The position numbers and the translations under genes are program-made. The notes under the pieces are model-generated. The model made no database searches. It saw only the letters and a program-made list of their open reading frames with translations, and had not been told where the DNA came from. Shown here piece by piece: positions 11,021 through 19,678 of a DNA stretch of 64,000 nucleotides. Source of the DNA: Mycobacterium sp. GA-1199. Lineage in GTDB: Bacteria; Actinomycetota; Actinomycetes; Mycobacteriales; Mycobacteriaceae. Position 1 is the first letter of the stretch; every line of letters starts with the position of its first letter. The stretch is taken from positions 50,737 through 114,736 of the forward strand of contig NZ_LQIX01000009.1 of assembly GCF_001500045.1 (NCBI RefSeq). Reading direction: 5' to 3'.

Positions 11021-12394
11021 TCAGTTGCGCGTTCGTGCCCTTGCAGGAACGCGTCCGTCCGCGACCTTGAGCAGTGTCATCCTGGTGGGAAAGTCCGTTC
11101 TGGTCGACGTGATCGTAATGTCGCGAATGATGGTCGCCAGGGCGAGAGTTGCTTCCAGCATGGCGAAGTGATCACCCATGCAGGAGTGCGGGCCGGCGCT
11201 GAATGGCAGGTATTGCCAACGGTCGATCGACGTTAGCCGCTCGGGGCTGAACCGATCCGGGTCAAAAACGAGAGGCGCTTCCCACAGTTGAGGGTCGCGA
11301 TGCAGCACGTTCAGCGACACCAGGGCGAAGGTTCCGGCCTTCACGCGGTATCCGTCGACTTCGATGTCCTGGTGGACCATGCGCGCCAGTGCCGGTGCGG
11401 GTGGGCATAGGCGCAGCGTCTCGTGGATGACCTGGGTCGTGTACCCGAGTTGGGAACGATCCTCAGCGGTGAGTGGGCGGTCCGAGATAGCCCTGCTTTC
11501 TTCGGCGACCCGCTGCTGAATGTGGGGGTGTTGTCCGAGTTGCCAAAGTGTGTAGGTCAACGTCGTGGAGATAGTATCGTGCCCGCCGAACATGAACATC
11601 ACCAGCTCGTCGCAGATGTCGTTGTCCGACAACGTCGTTCCGGTGTCGGGATCGTGGGCATCCATCAACGCTCGGACTGCGGGCGCCTCCAGAGTCGGAT
11701 CTGTTCGGCAGGCTTTGACGATGGCCGAGGCATGTCGATGCAGAGTTGCGCCACCGCGCCGGGCGCGTCGCTGAGCTGGTGTCGGGACCCACATCGGAAG
11801 GCGCGCGGGTGTGAGTGCTCGGGCGGCGATCCAGTTGAACGCATGATGCATCGAGGAGCCGATCACCTCGGCCTCGTCGGCAAGGTCGACGCCGAGGAAC
11901 GATCGGCTCAGCGCCCGGACCGTCATTTTGCGGATCTCCTCCGCCAGATCAATTTCGCCGCGGTCGACCCAGCCCCGCGGAACCTCCGTTGCTGCAGCGA
12001 TGATGGGTTCGGTCATGCGGTTGACGCGCTGCTTGCTGAAAATTGGTTGCATCGCTCGCCGGCGGGGCAGCCATTGCGCGTGCGGCAGGTTGAGCAAGTT
12101 ACCGCCGAGCAGCTGGCGCAGTTCGACAAACATGGGAAGGCTGCTGCGGTCGACATCGGAGTCGCGGTGGCGCAGGAGGTCCCGCGCACCGATGGGTGAG
12201 GACACGAACACCATCTCGGGCATCAGCCATTTCGGCGCGAGGACCACCCGGGTGACCGATCCGCCGGCGGCGCGGAGAACTTCGGGCCCGGTGTCGAGGT
12301 CGCGGGCGGCACGAAGGCGCGGGAGATAAGGAAGCGCGCTGAGAGGCGCCGTTGGCAGATCGGCCAGCGGTGTCGCCGGAGTGGTCTTGAGCAT
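11021..12394 (-). CDS. Cytochrome P450 (first of two in the cluster)
   Basis: The 457-residue P450 has the I-helix oxygen-binding motif FGGHDTIST, the ExxR motif in HETLRLCPP, and the haem loop PFSAGPHSCMGDHFA with the ligand Cys. Substrate is unknown; in this setting it probably oxidises an isoprenoid or lipid made by the cluster. It is transcribed away from the two regulator genes, and a long palindrome lies in the 132-bp gap. The start MLKTTPATPLADLP is preceded by AGGGAGG. No ferredoxin gene adjoins it. Confidence 0.9.
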   Translation of the reverse strand: MLKTTPATPLADLPTAPLSALPYLPRLRAARDLDTGPEVLRAAGGSVTRVVLAPKWLMPEMVFVSSPIGARDLLRHRDSDVDRSSLPMFVELRQLLGGNLLNLPHAQWLPRRRAMQPIFSKQRVNRMTEPIIAAATEVPRGWVDRGEIDLAEEIRKMTVRALSRSFLGVDLADEAEVIGSSMHHAFNWIAARALTPARLPMWVPTPAQRRARRGGATLHRHASAIVKACRTDPTLEAPAVRALMDAHDPDTGTTLSDNDICDELVMFMFGGHDTISTTLTYTLWQLGQHPHIQQRVAEESRAISDRPLTAEDRSQLGYTTQVIHETLRLCPPAPALARMVHQDIEVDGYRVKAGTFALVSLNVLHRDPQLWEAPLVFDPDRFSPERLTSIDRWQYLPFSAGPHSCMGDHFAMLEATLALATIIRDITITSTRTDFPTRMTLLKVADGRVPARARTRN

Positions 12395-12472
12395 CGTGAC
12401 CTCCCTTGATCAATTCTGCGTCCTGAAGCCTGTGCGGCCTATAGGCAGAATCACCGCGGCGGGAGGTCGACG

Positions 12473-12494
12473 GTGGGGTAGTGAACTACCCCAC
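12473..12494. promoter_or_regulatory. Palindromic operator between P450 and regulator genes
   Basis: The arms GTGGGGTAGT and ACTACCCCAC are perfect 10-bp inverted repeats around a central GA. The site lies 79 bp before the P450 start and 33 bp before the small helix-turn-helix gene, so it can serve both directions. The core GTAGT-N2-ACTAC resembles the GTGG...CTAC core at the end of the three 55-bp elements at 17867, 18079 and 27841. The likely binder is the LuxR-type regulator encoded next to it; that is an inference. Confidence 0.7.
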
Positions 12495-12526
12495 TCCCAC
12501 GGCTGCCCAGCGCGCAACGTAGCGGT

Positions 12527-12721
12527 ATGGCTATTGACAACATTGATGAGGCCGCCGCGATGGAGCAGTTACCCGGTGTCTATGCCGAGGCATTGATGTT
12601 GCGGGCCGCCGGCTTGACCCGGCACGAGATCGGGCGCCGGGTGGGCGTCGAACCGGAGGCGATGGACACCCTGCTGCGCTTAGCGGAGGCAAAACTCGCG
12701 GGTGCCTGGGCCTGCCATTGA
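12527..12721 (+). CDS. Small helix-turn-helix protein
   Basis: The 64-residue protein reads like a sigma-factor region 4 or small HTH domain: ALMLRAAGLTRHEIGRRVGVE resembles an H-T-H where GLTRHEIGRRVGV is the turn and recognition helix. No other domain fits in this length. It starts 33 bp after the palindrome at 12473 and ends 58 bp before the large LuxR-type regulator, so both may be on one transcript. No strong ribosome site is seen. Its role is unknown; an accessory DNA-binding factor is possible. Confidence 0.55.
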   Translation: MAIDNIDEAAAMEQLPGVYAEALMLRAAGLTRHEIGRRVGVEPEAMDTLLRLAEAKLAGAWACH

Positions 12722-12779
12722 CCCTCGTCACGCGGTCGGACTAGGCTGCGGCTTTCGCCGTCCCTCGGGGGAGGTCGAA

Positions 12780-15404
12780 GTGAACAGTTCCCAGCCGTGG
12801 CCGCTCACTGGTCGCGCTGAGGAGATCGAACTCATCACCGAGGTGATCAGCCGGAGCGATCCGCAGGCGGGCATCGCGATCCTCGGTCCTGCCGGTGTCG
12901 GCAAGAGCCGGCTGGCCCTCGAAGCTGCCGAGGCGGCCGCCGCCAACGGCTGGATGGTACGCAGCGCCGTAGCAAGCCACAGCGCACAGGCGATCCCGCT
13001 CGGGGCGTTCGCCGAATGGGCGCACAACTCCGGCGCCGGCTCACTGCAGGCGGTCAGCGTCGTCATCGACAGGTTGACCCAGACAACCCGGGGCCGTGCA
13101 GTGTTGGTGACCGTCGATGACGCCCATCGCCTCGATGACGTTTCCGCCTTTATGCTGCAACAGCTCGCGGCCCGCCGGCTCGCCACGATCGTCGTCACGG
13201 TCCGCACCGGCGAGGCCGCGCCCGACGCGGTCACCTCGCTGTGGAAGGACGCTCACCTGCGGCTGCTTCGGCTGCAACCGCTATCGCGGCCGGAATGTCA
13301 GGGCCTGCTCGCTGACGTGCTCGGCGGACCGATCGAACCCCTTTCCTTTGACCGGATGTGGCGGCTGACGAACGGCAACGTCCTGCAACTGCGCCATCTC
13401 GTCGACCAAGAACTCAGCGCCGCAAGGCTTTCCAGATGCGGCGAACAGTGGCACTGGATCGGTGATCCGGACATGTCCGGCGCGCTGGTGGACCTCATCG
13501 ACGCGCAAGTCGGAGCGGTACCCGACTCCGTGCTCGATGCCATCGACACCGTGAGTGTGGCAGAACCGCTCAGCGTGGACATGCTCTCCGCGATGGCTGG
13601 CGGCGCCGCCGTCGAGGACGCCGAACGCCGCGGCCTGCTGACGATCGCCCCCGGCCCACATGGTGAACTCGTTGTTCGTATCGGCCACCCGCTCTATGGC
13701 GAGATCCGGCGGGGCCGGGCCGGAGCGCTTCGCTTGCGTCGATTGCGCGGTCGGGTCGCCCAAGCCATCCTGACTAAGCCGCACCACGATGACAACGACC
13801 TCATTCGTGCCGGCGCTCTGTGGTTGAACTCGGACCTGCCGGCCGATCCGACGCTGTTGCTGCGCGCAGCGGGCATCGCATTCCAGCGCTTCGATCTTGG
13901 GCTAGCCGAGAGGCTGGCAGCCGCCAGCGGTTCACCGAGTGCGGTGTTGCTGCGTGCCCAAGCACTCGGTCTGATCAACCGCGCCGATGAGGCTGAAGAA
14001 CTTCTCATTGCCGCCGAGCAGGCCTTCGAGGATACGTGTGACCTCGCCGCGGCCACCGCCTTGCGAATCGGCACTATTTGGGGCCCGCTCAATCGGCCCG
14101 ACGATGCGATCGTGGCACTGGATTCCGCGCTCGACGATCCCAGACCCGCGGTTGCCGCGGCGGCCCGCTGTCTGAACACCTATTTTCTGGCGACAGCGGG
14201 CAGGCCAGCCGAGGCTCTGGCACAGGCGGATTCAGCCCCACTGCAGGGTGTCGGTAGCTTCGCCGCGGCCAATTCTCTCGGCGGCCGCTTCATCGCGCTG
14301 AGCGACGCCGGTAGTACCACCGAAGCCGAGGAGGTCGCCCAGGTCACCTACCGGCTCGCCGAACGTGAAGTCGACGGAGCGTTTTTCGGCATCAGCATTG
14401 CCGAGCACCAGGTTCGCGCCCGAGTGCTGTCCGGGGCCATCACTGAGGCCGTCGCTCTGGGTCACCTCATCGCAGAGCAGTGTGCTGACACGCCGGGCGG
14501 CCTCGGGGCAATGGGCGTCGGCATCGGCGGTCTCGGCGAACTGGGCTGCGGGCGTCTGGATCGTGCGCGTCGCGCGTTACAGGCCATGGAACTTGCGCTC
14601 GGCGGTTGGCCGGCAACGAAGCTGCGCGCCAGGTTCGCCATCGCCCATCTCGAGGTGACGGCCCGGCTCGGTCTGGTCGATGAGGCGGCCGAGATCGCCG
14701 ACCAAGTCGGACCACCGCTACACCCCGAACTCGCCATGCTCGAACCGGATCGCCTCGTTGCGCTGGCCTGGTTGGACTCCGCTCGCGGCCTGACCAGCAG
14801 GGCGCAGACGGGCGCACGGACCGCAGCCGAACTAGCCTGTAGCCGAGGCCAATTCGCACGCGAGGTCATCAGTCTGCAGGCCGCCACGCACTTCGGTGAC
14901 GCTGCCACCGCCGACCGGCTTGACGAACTAGTCGCGATCGTGTCCGGCCCGCGTGCCCGATACGCGGCACAGTTCGCCGCCGCACTGCGTGACGTTGACG
15001 GGGACAGACTCCGGGCCGTCTCAGAGAGGTTCGAAACGATGGGCGACCTCCTTGCCGCTGCGGACGCGGCTGCACACGCCGCGATCGCGTTCCGCCGCGC
15101 GGGACTACGCGGAAGCGCCATGACGGCCGCCACCCGGTCACAACGCATCGCCCAAACATGCGGCGGCGCAGTCAGTCCTGCGGGGATCGAGGCTCGTCAA
15201 CCGCTACCGCTGACAGCCCGAGAGCGCGAAATCATCGGATTGGTCGCCGAGGGAATGTCGAACCGAGAGATCGCCGAAGAACTCGTCATGTCGATACGCA
15301 CCGTCGAAGGGCACCTCTACCGAGCCTCACAACGAGCTGGAACCAACAGCCGCGACGAACTCGTATCCCTGCTCAAGGAATACCCGTTCGACACCCGTGC
15401 ATGA
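12780..15404 (+). CDS. LuxR-family regulator of the large ATP-binding (LAL) type
   Basis: The 874-residue protein has an N-terminal AAA/STAND ATPase with Walker A GPAGVGKS (residues 36-43) and Walker B VLVTVDDAHR, a long helical repeat-like middle, and a C-terminal LuxR helix-turn-helix (PLTAREREIIGLVAEGMSNREIAEEL). LAL regulators often act as pathway-specific activators in actinobacterial secondary metabolism. The GTG at 12780 was chosen because GGGGGAGG lies five bases before it; the open frame extends 26 codons upstream. It is the only large regulator in the cluster and the best candidate to act at the shared upstream elements. Confidence 0.88.
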   Translation: MNSSQPWPLTGRAEEIELITEVISRSDPQAGIAILGPAGVGKSRLALEAAEAAAANGWMVRSAVASHSAQAIPLGAFAEWAHNSGAGSLQAVSVVIDRLTQTTRGRAVLVTVDDAHRLDDVSAFMLQQLAARRLATIVVTVRTGEAAPDAVTSLWKDAHLRLLRLQPLSRPECQGLLADVLGGPIEPLSFDRMWRLTNGNVLQLRHLVDQELSAARLSRCGEQWHWIGDPDMSGALVDLIDAQVGAVPDSVLDAIDTVSVAEPLSVDMLSAMAGGAAVEDAERRGLLTIAPGPHGELVVRIGHPLYGEIRRGRAGALRLRRLRGRVAQAILTKPHHDDNDLIRAGALWLNSDLPADPTLLLRAAGIAFQRFDLGLAERLAAASGSPSAVLLRAQALGLINRADEAEELLIAAEQAFEDTCDLAAATALRIGTIWGPLNRPDDAIVALDSALDDPRPAVAAAARCLNTYFLATAGRPAEALAQADSAPLQGVGSFAAANSLGGRFIALSDAGSTTEAEEVAQVTYRLAEREVDGAFFGISIAEHQVRARVLSGAITEAVALGHLIAEQCADTPGGLGAMGVGIGGLGELGCGRLDRARRALQAMELALGGWPATKLRARFAIAHLEVTARLGLVDEAAEIADQVGPPLHPELAMLEPDRLVALAWLDSARGLTSRAQTGARTAAELACSRGQFAREVISLQAATHFGDAATADRLDELVAIVSGPRARYAAQFAAALRDVDGDRLRAVSERFETMGDLLAAADAAAHAAIAFRRAGLRGSAMTAATRSQRIAQTCGGAVSPAGIEARQPLPLTAREREIIGLVAEGMSNREIAEELVMSIRTVEGHLYRASQRAGTNSRDELVSLLKEYPFDTRA

Positions 15405-15472
15405 CCCGAAACCAAAGCCCTCTAACCGCTCAGTGAACCCGCATGAGCTCTGGGCATCCAACTGGGGCTTTG

Positions 15473-16753
15473 TCAGGCCCACTCCATCGAGCCCGCGTCA
15501 CCTGCTCGCCGGACACCGGTGCGTAGGGCGGTGAGCTGCAGTCGCGTTGCGAGGTCCCGCATGGCGTTGGCGTCCCGGGGTCGCAGCCGTTCCAGGGCGC
15601 AGAAGGTTAGATGGTCGGCGATCATCATGCGGCGCACTTGAGACTCGGGCAGTTCGCCGGTCAGCGGCCCCAGCGGCAGGGCTTCGGTGAGCTCAAAGGC
15701 AGCGCCGACGATGAGCGGGCCAACCGAGGGCGGCATCGTGCGCGGATCACCGTCGGCGAGGAGGTCGCCCGCGCCCGATCGGGAAGAACGGCCAGCCTTG
15801 GGCGGGGGATTAGGCGATGCATCTAGCAGATGCTGGATCGCCCCATCGAAGGAACAACGCATTCGCTTCAGCATCGTGGTCCAATGAGCGGTTGAGACGG
15901 CGGACAGCACTGCCGCAGCCATCCGCACCGGTCGCCGGTAGGGCGGGGGCGCTCCGACGGCCGCGCACAAACACCCGGTCGTCGTGATGGTCATATAGGC
16001 GAGTGCCACCCGGGCGCGGCGACTGTGGGTGCACGGGCCGATCCGACCCAGGAGGGCGAAGCTGCCCAGCGCGGGAGCCAGCATGCGTTGCATAACCGTC
16101 TGTGCCAGTGTTTCGCGGTCGCAGGAGCCGTACGGCGCCAGTTCGCCGCTGCGCAAGTCGTTGGCCAACTGGACCGTGACGCCGACGCATCCGGCCAGCT
16201 CGCTCAAATCGGCTTCGGCGCAGGCATCTTCAGCGACCAACGAGCATACGTATAACACCACCCGCCCGAGCACGCCCTCGCCGTAAGCGGTCCGCGACAG
16301 TGGGCAATCCAGGTTGAGCGCCTTCACCCGGCCGACATCGGTCAACAATCGTCCGACCCGTTCGCGGCCCTCGAAGGGCAGTGCCGACAACAACTCCCGC
16401 ACGTCGCGGATGCGCTCGGTCAGAATTAGGTCAACCGCTCGGCTGTCGCTGAGGGCGATGGCCTGCGGTGGCGCTGGCGGTGCGGGGGAGTCACCGTTCA
16501 GGTAGTCCACGGCGGTGACGACGGCGCCGGCCGCCAGCGGCCCGACGCTCAGGCTCTCGTAGGCGTCCAGTACCCGGCAGGCCATCAACGCGGCGGTGGC
16601 CTCGGCCCGTAGGTCAGCGGGAAGGAAACCTGTTGCGATGCCGAGGTTCCGGGCTGCCGAACGGAGCGCCATCCTGGCTAACTCGTCCGGTGACCGGGCC
16701 AGCCGCATTGCAGCCAACTCTGGCCCCTGATGCATATGTTGCCCGTCACTCAT
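15473..16753 (-). CDS. Divergent squalene/phytoene synthase family protein
   Basis: The 426-residue protein has the all-helical layout of squalene/phytoene synthases. The first aspartate-rich motif is altered to CRVLDAYESLS where DxxED or DxxxD is usual. The second is VQLANDLRSGE where QLxNxLRDVxED is usual. Loss of several metal-binding aspartates means head-to-head prenyl coupling cannot be assumed; it could be a terpene-synthase-like enzyme or a partner subunit. The start at 16753 overlaps the GGPP-synthase stop by four bases, so the two are translationally coupled. About 110 C-terminal residues extend past the usual fold. Confidence 0.6.
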   Translation of the reverse strand: MSDGQHMHQGPELAAMRLARSPDELARMALRSAARNLGIATGFLPADLRAEATAALMACRVLDAYESLSVGPLAAGAVVTAVDYLNGDSPAPPAPPQAIALSDSRAVDLILTERIRDVRELLSALPFEGRERVGRLLTDVGRVKALNLDCPLSRTAYGEGVLGRVVLYVCSLVAEDACAEADLSELAGCVGVTVQLANDLRSGELAPYGSCDRETLAQTVMQRMLAPALGSFALLGRIGPCTHSRRARVALAYMTITTTGCLCAAVGAPPPYRRPVRMAAAVLSAVSTAHWTTMLKRMRCSFDGAIQHLLDASPNPPPKAGRSSRSGAGDLLADGDPRTMPPSVGPLIVGAAFELTEALPLGPLTGELPESQVRRMMIADHLTFCALERLRPRDANAMRDLATRLQLTALRTGVRRAGDAGSMEWA

Positions 16754-17772
16754 CGGGACACCACCCGCACCGCGAGTTCGCACAACTGTTTACGCGCGGG
16801 AGACCGGGGGAGTGTATCGATCGCCCGGCAGGCCGTCTGGGCGGCGCGGACGGCGACGGCACGGGCAGCCCGCGTGGCACCGCTGCGCACCAGGTCGGCC
16901 TGCAGATCGGCACTGGAAGTCAACCTGGAGAGCCAGATGTCACGAGACCCGGACCCCATAGCCAGCCATTCGATCACCGGCCAGGTCGGCACCCGGCGGT
17001 CGAGGTCGCCGCCGGCCTCCTTCCCTAGCGAGGGGCCGCCCTCGACGTCGCGGACGTCATCCATGATTTGGAAGGCCCGGGCGAGCTGGTCTGCGTACCG
17101 CATCAGGGCGCACAGCTGAACGTGGTCGAGGCCACCGGCCGTCCCGCCGTACGAGCAGGCAAGCCTAAACAGCGTGCCAGTCTTCGCCCCGGCCACGAGC
17201 TCGTAGTGCCGGCGCATGGCGGGGTCGTCGACGGCAGGCGGCAGGGTCTCGATGAGCTGCCCGAACGACAAATCCGAGATGCGGTCGAAGTACGTGACGC
17301 CGGGGGCCTCCCCGAGCCGCGCGAACACCGCCGGGTTGTCGGCCAGTACTTGTGCGAGTGTCTCCAAAGCCTTGCCGAGCAGATGAAATCCCGCTTGGGC
17401 GGCGGTGCGGACGCCGAACGCGGCCGGTACCGATGGCGCATTGCGCCTCAACAGCGATCCGTCGCAGATGTCGTCGTGAACGAGCGAAGCCTCGTGGATC
17501 ATCTCGATCGCACACGCCAGATCGACGGCGCCGCACAGCGGCACCGCCGTAACCGAGGGCAGCAGACGGGCGCAGGCCAGCACCATCGTGGCTCGGATCC
17601 GTTTACCGGGGGCAGCCAGGATGTGATTGTAGATGGCATCGAAATCGCAACCACTGATGAGGATTTCGCGTAACCGAGCGGTGACCATGGGCAACTGATC
17701 GGATGGCTTGGTCAGCGAGGGGTGGTCGGCGCTGAGGCCGTCGGGTGCGACCGATAGGCTTACCTCGACCAT
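16750..17772 (-). CDS. Geranylgeranyl-diphosphate-synthase-like polyprenyl synthase
   Basis: The 340-residue class I trans-prenyltransferase has both aspartate motifs intact: DDICD in VHDDICDGSLLRR and DDVRD in FQIMDDVRDVEGG. It should extend DMAPP/GPP/FPP with isopentenyl diphosphate; chain length cannot be set with confidence from the sequence. The ATG at 17772 was chosen because a GAGGA site precedes it; the frame stays open 36 codons more, but those lie in the promoter region. It is the first gene of an operon with the squalene/phytoene-synthase-like gene, and a 55-bp promoter element lies about 100 bp upstream. Confidence 0.85.
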   Translation of the reverse strand: MVEVSLSVAPDGLSADHPSLTKPSDQLPMVTARLREILISGCDFDAIYNHILAAPGKRIRATMVLACARLLPSVTAVPLCGAVDLACAIEMIHEASLVHDDICDGSLLRRNAPSVPAAFGVRTAAQAGFHLLGKALETLAQVLADNPAVFARLGEAPGVTYFDRISDLSFGQLIETLPPAVDDPAMRRHYELVAGAKTGTLFRLACSYGGTAGGLDHVQLCALMRYADQLARAFQIMDDVRDVEGGPSLGKEAGGDLDRRVPTWPVIEWLAMGSGSRDIWLSRLTSSADLQADLVRSGATRAARAVAVRAAQTACRAIDTLPRSPARKQLCELAVRVVSR

Positions 17773-17866
17773 CAACATTCCTCGTGCGATGCTCTCGCGA
17801 CACAGCCAAGGGATTCGGTGTTTCGTTCCACCACCGAATCGTCGCTTCTGACTGGTGCAAGGAGCG

Positions 17867-17921
17867 CCGTAGTGCACCACTGCTATCTCGCCCGATAGCG
17901 GTGCGCTACTACTTAAGCGCC
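17867..17921 (-). promoter_or_regulatory. Shared upstream element, copy 1 (prenyl synthase operon)
   Basis: Read on the minus strand, this 55-bp segment aligns without gaps to those at 18079-18133 and 27841-27895. The common blocks are TAAGTAGTA near the left end, CCG followed by CGGGC in the middle, GCAGTGG about 33 bp further on, and CTAC close to the right end. The right part GTGGTGCACTAC is nearly palindromic. It ends about 95 bp upstream of the prenyl synthase start. The region 17773-18213 between the divergent operons contains no gene. Confidence 0.75.
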
Positions 17922-18078
17922 CGACTTTGAGAGACCGGTCGAGTTCAACAGGCGCGCTGATACTGATTGCGCGGTCGCAGGGTTCTCGATGCTTGAGTTG
18001 CCCTCACCGTTGAAGCTGCCGGCGTCGACGTACAAATACGCGCGAGCGCTGCACGTACGGAACTGACTCCGACAAACC

Positions 18079-18133
18079 GGCGACTCAGTAGGACTGCGCC
18101 GAAACGAGCGTCGATTGCAGTGGGGCTCTACTG
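18079..18133 (+). promoter_or_regulatory. Shared upstream element, copy 2 (AfsA-like operon)
   Basis: This plus-strand copy matches the mmpL copy most closely, including GGCGACTCAGTAGG-like left blocks, GCCGAAAC in the centre and GATTGCAGTGGGG on the right, ending CTACTG. No gaps are needed over 55 bp. It ends 80 bp upstream of the AfsA-like GTG start. Copies 1 and 2 face away from each other and serve the divergent operons. Confidence 0.8.
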
Positions 18134-18213
18134 AGAGCCTCCCCCCGGATCCAAGTGACGATCTCTATTGCCAGTCGGATCGGAGACGGCGCAGATGAGC
18201 CGAGGAGGCAACG

Positions 18214-19062
18214 GTGCAGCTACTCACCCCGATGGCGCCTCGGGTGATTCCGGGACGCGCGATCGACATCCTGAACGTTGCGCCCAGCCGGGGCATATCC
18301 CGTGGGTTTGCGCGTGTTGACCTCAGCGACCCCGTCTTCTTTGATCATCCGCTCGACCACGTGCCCGGCATGCTGCCCGCGGTCGCCGTTCTTGAGCTCG
18401 CAGAGCATGATTCGATGCTGGAGACGGACAACGTGACCTTCCGCCTCACCTTTACCAGGTTCTGTGAGCTCAATGCCCCGATTCTGGTGACGGCCACCCG
18501 GCAGGTCGGTGGAACCTACCGGATCGCTGTCACCCAGTCCGGGCGCGATGTCGCGACCGGTCTGCTGGGCCAACGCGAAACGCAACCGCTGATGGAGCCT
18601 GTCGCGGTGCCCGCGCTCGAGGATGGTCCCATCTCCAGCGAACTGGTGCATCGCGCCGACCCCCGCAACGTCGCGATTGGACCCCTGACGATCGACGGCG
18701 GCCGCGTCTGGGCTCGGGTAATTGAGCAGGACGCCATCGGTGGACTGCAACCGCGAGCCGGCGCCGTCGCGTCCATTCTCGAGGCTGCCCGCCAGCTCGT
18801 CATCGCCATCCTGCACAGGTGGGGCAAGCAGCCGTTCGGGACAAAGATGATCTTCGTCGGCTTCACCGCGGAAGTGCCCACAGCAGTACGGATGGGTGAG
18901 ACTGCGCGGGCGGTGTCGTGGCAGATTGCGCCCCCCGAACAAACTCGCAAGCTACTCATCGACGTGCACCGGGTAGATGATCAAGCAGTCAAAGTCGGCT
19001 CGATTCTCATCGCGGCCCGGTGCGTTGACGGAGACGAGTATGCGCGGCTCCGCGCGGGCTGA
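18214..19062 (+). CDS. AfsA-like double hot-dog protein (A-factor biosynthesis family)
   Basis: The 282-residue protein has the signature DPVFFDHPLDHVPGML of AfsA-type hot-dog domains near residues 44-60. A second repeat (SILEAARQLVIAIL and following) makes up the C-terminal half. AfsA of Streptomyces joins a beta-ketoacyl chain to dihydroxyacetone phosphate on the way to gamma-butyrolactones. Here it heads a five-gene operon with a methyltransferase, dikinase, P450 and UbiA enzyme, which suggests acyl transfer in a biosynthetic route rather than a simple signal gene. No ArpA-type TetR receptor is encoded nearby. GTG start with a GAGGAGG site. Confidence 0.8.
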   Translation: MQLLTPMAPRVIPGRAIDILNVAPSRGISRGFARVDLSDPVFFDHPLDHVPGMLPAVAVLELAEHDSMLETDNVTFRLTFTRFCELNAPILVTATRQVGGTYRIAVTQSGRDVATGLLGQRETQPLMEPVAVPALEDGPISSELVHRADPRNVAIGPLTIDGGRVWARVIEQDAIGGLQPRAGAVASILEAARQLVIAILHRWGKQPFGTKMIFVGFTAEVPTAVRMGETARAVSWQIAPPEQTRKLLIDVHRVDDQAVKVGSILIAARCVDGDEYARLRAG

Positions 19063-19678
19063 TCGGCTCACCACCTACTTTCTCCGCACGATGTTGATGC
19101 TGTCGGCGGTCGCCCTCGGAGGCGCCGTGGCGGTACACGTCATCGGCGCGCGTTTCGCCGCGGCGGCGTTAGTCGCCGCATATCTCGGATGGCTGCTGTC
19201 GGAGGCGCGAATCACCGTCGGCACACCACGTGAGTCCGCCGCGGAGAATCGCACCCTTGTGCCATACGCGGCCGCGCGCATCGGGACTGCTCTTGCGGCC
19301 GCATACGCCGAGCCGGCCGTCTCCGAGGAGGTCGGTGTCGTGCTGGCCGGTGGATTCCTCGCGGGTGTGGCACTACGCGCATGGGCAATACACGAACTCG
19401 GCGCCGGGTATTCGCACCGGGTCGTCCCGATCTCCGGAAGTCGCCTCGTCGACTCCGGCCCGTACCGCGCGTTGCGTCATCCCGCCTACGCCGGGATGTT
19501 GCTGGCCAACATCGGTTTCGTCGGTTACTTCGCCAGCCCAGCGAGTATCGCTGCACTGACGCTGCTCACGCTGGCGATTCTCTGGCGTATCAGGATTGAA
19601 GAAGGTGTTCTCGCCGGGGCGCCCGAATATCGCGAATTCGCCAGCGTCCGAAGCCGGATCGTACCGGGGGTGTGGTGA
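19040..19678 (+). CDS. Isoprenylcysteine methyltransferase-like membrane protein
   Basis: The 212-residue integral membrane protein has about five hydrophobic segments. The C-terminus carries the family pattern: GPYRALRHPAYAGML, then RIRIEEGVLAGAPEY and RSRIVPGVW. Members methylate carboxyls of prenylated substrates, phospholipid amines or other lipids using S-adenosylmethionine. In a prenyl-lipid cluster, methyl-esterification or O-methylation of the product is plausible. Start ATG at 19040 overlaps the AfsA-like gene by 23 bp; an alternative in-frame start at 18977 would overlap more. Confidence 0.78.
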   Translation: MRGSARADRLTTYFLRTMLMLSAVALGGAVAVHVIGARFAAAALVAAYLGWLLSEARITVGTPRESAAENRTLVPYAAARIGTALAAAYAEPAVSEEVGVVLAGGFLAGVALRAWAIHELGAGYSHRVVPISGSRLVDSGPYRALRHPAYAGMLLANIGFVGYFASPASIAALTLLTLAILWRIRIEEGVLAGAPEYREFASVRSRIVPGVW

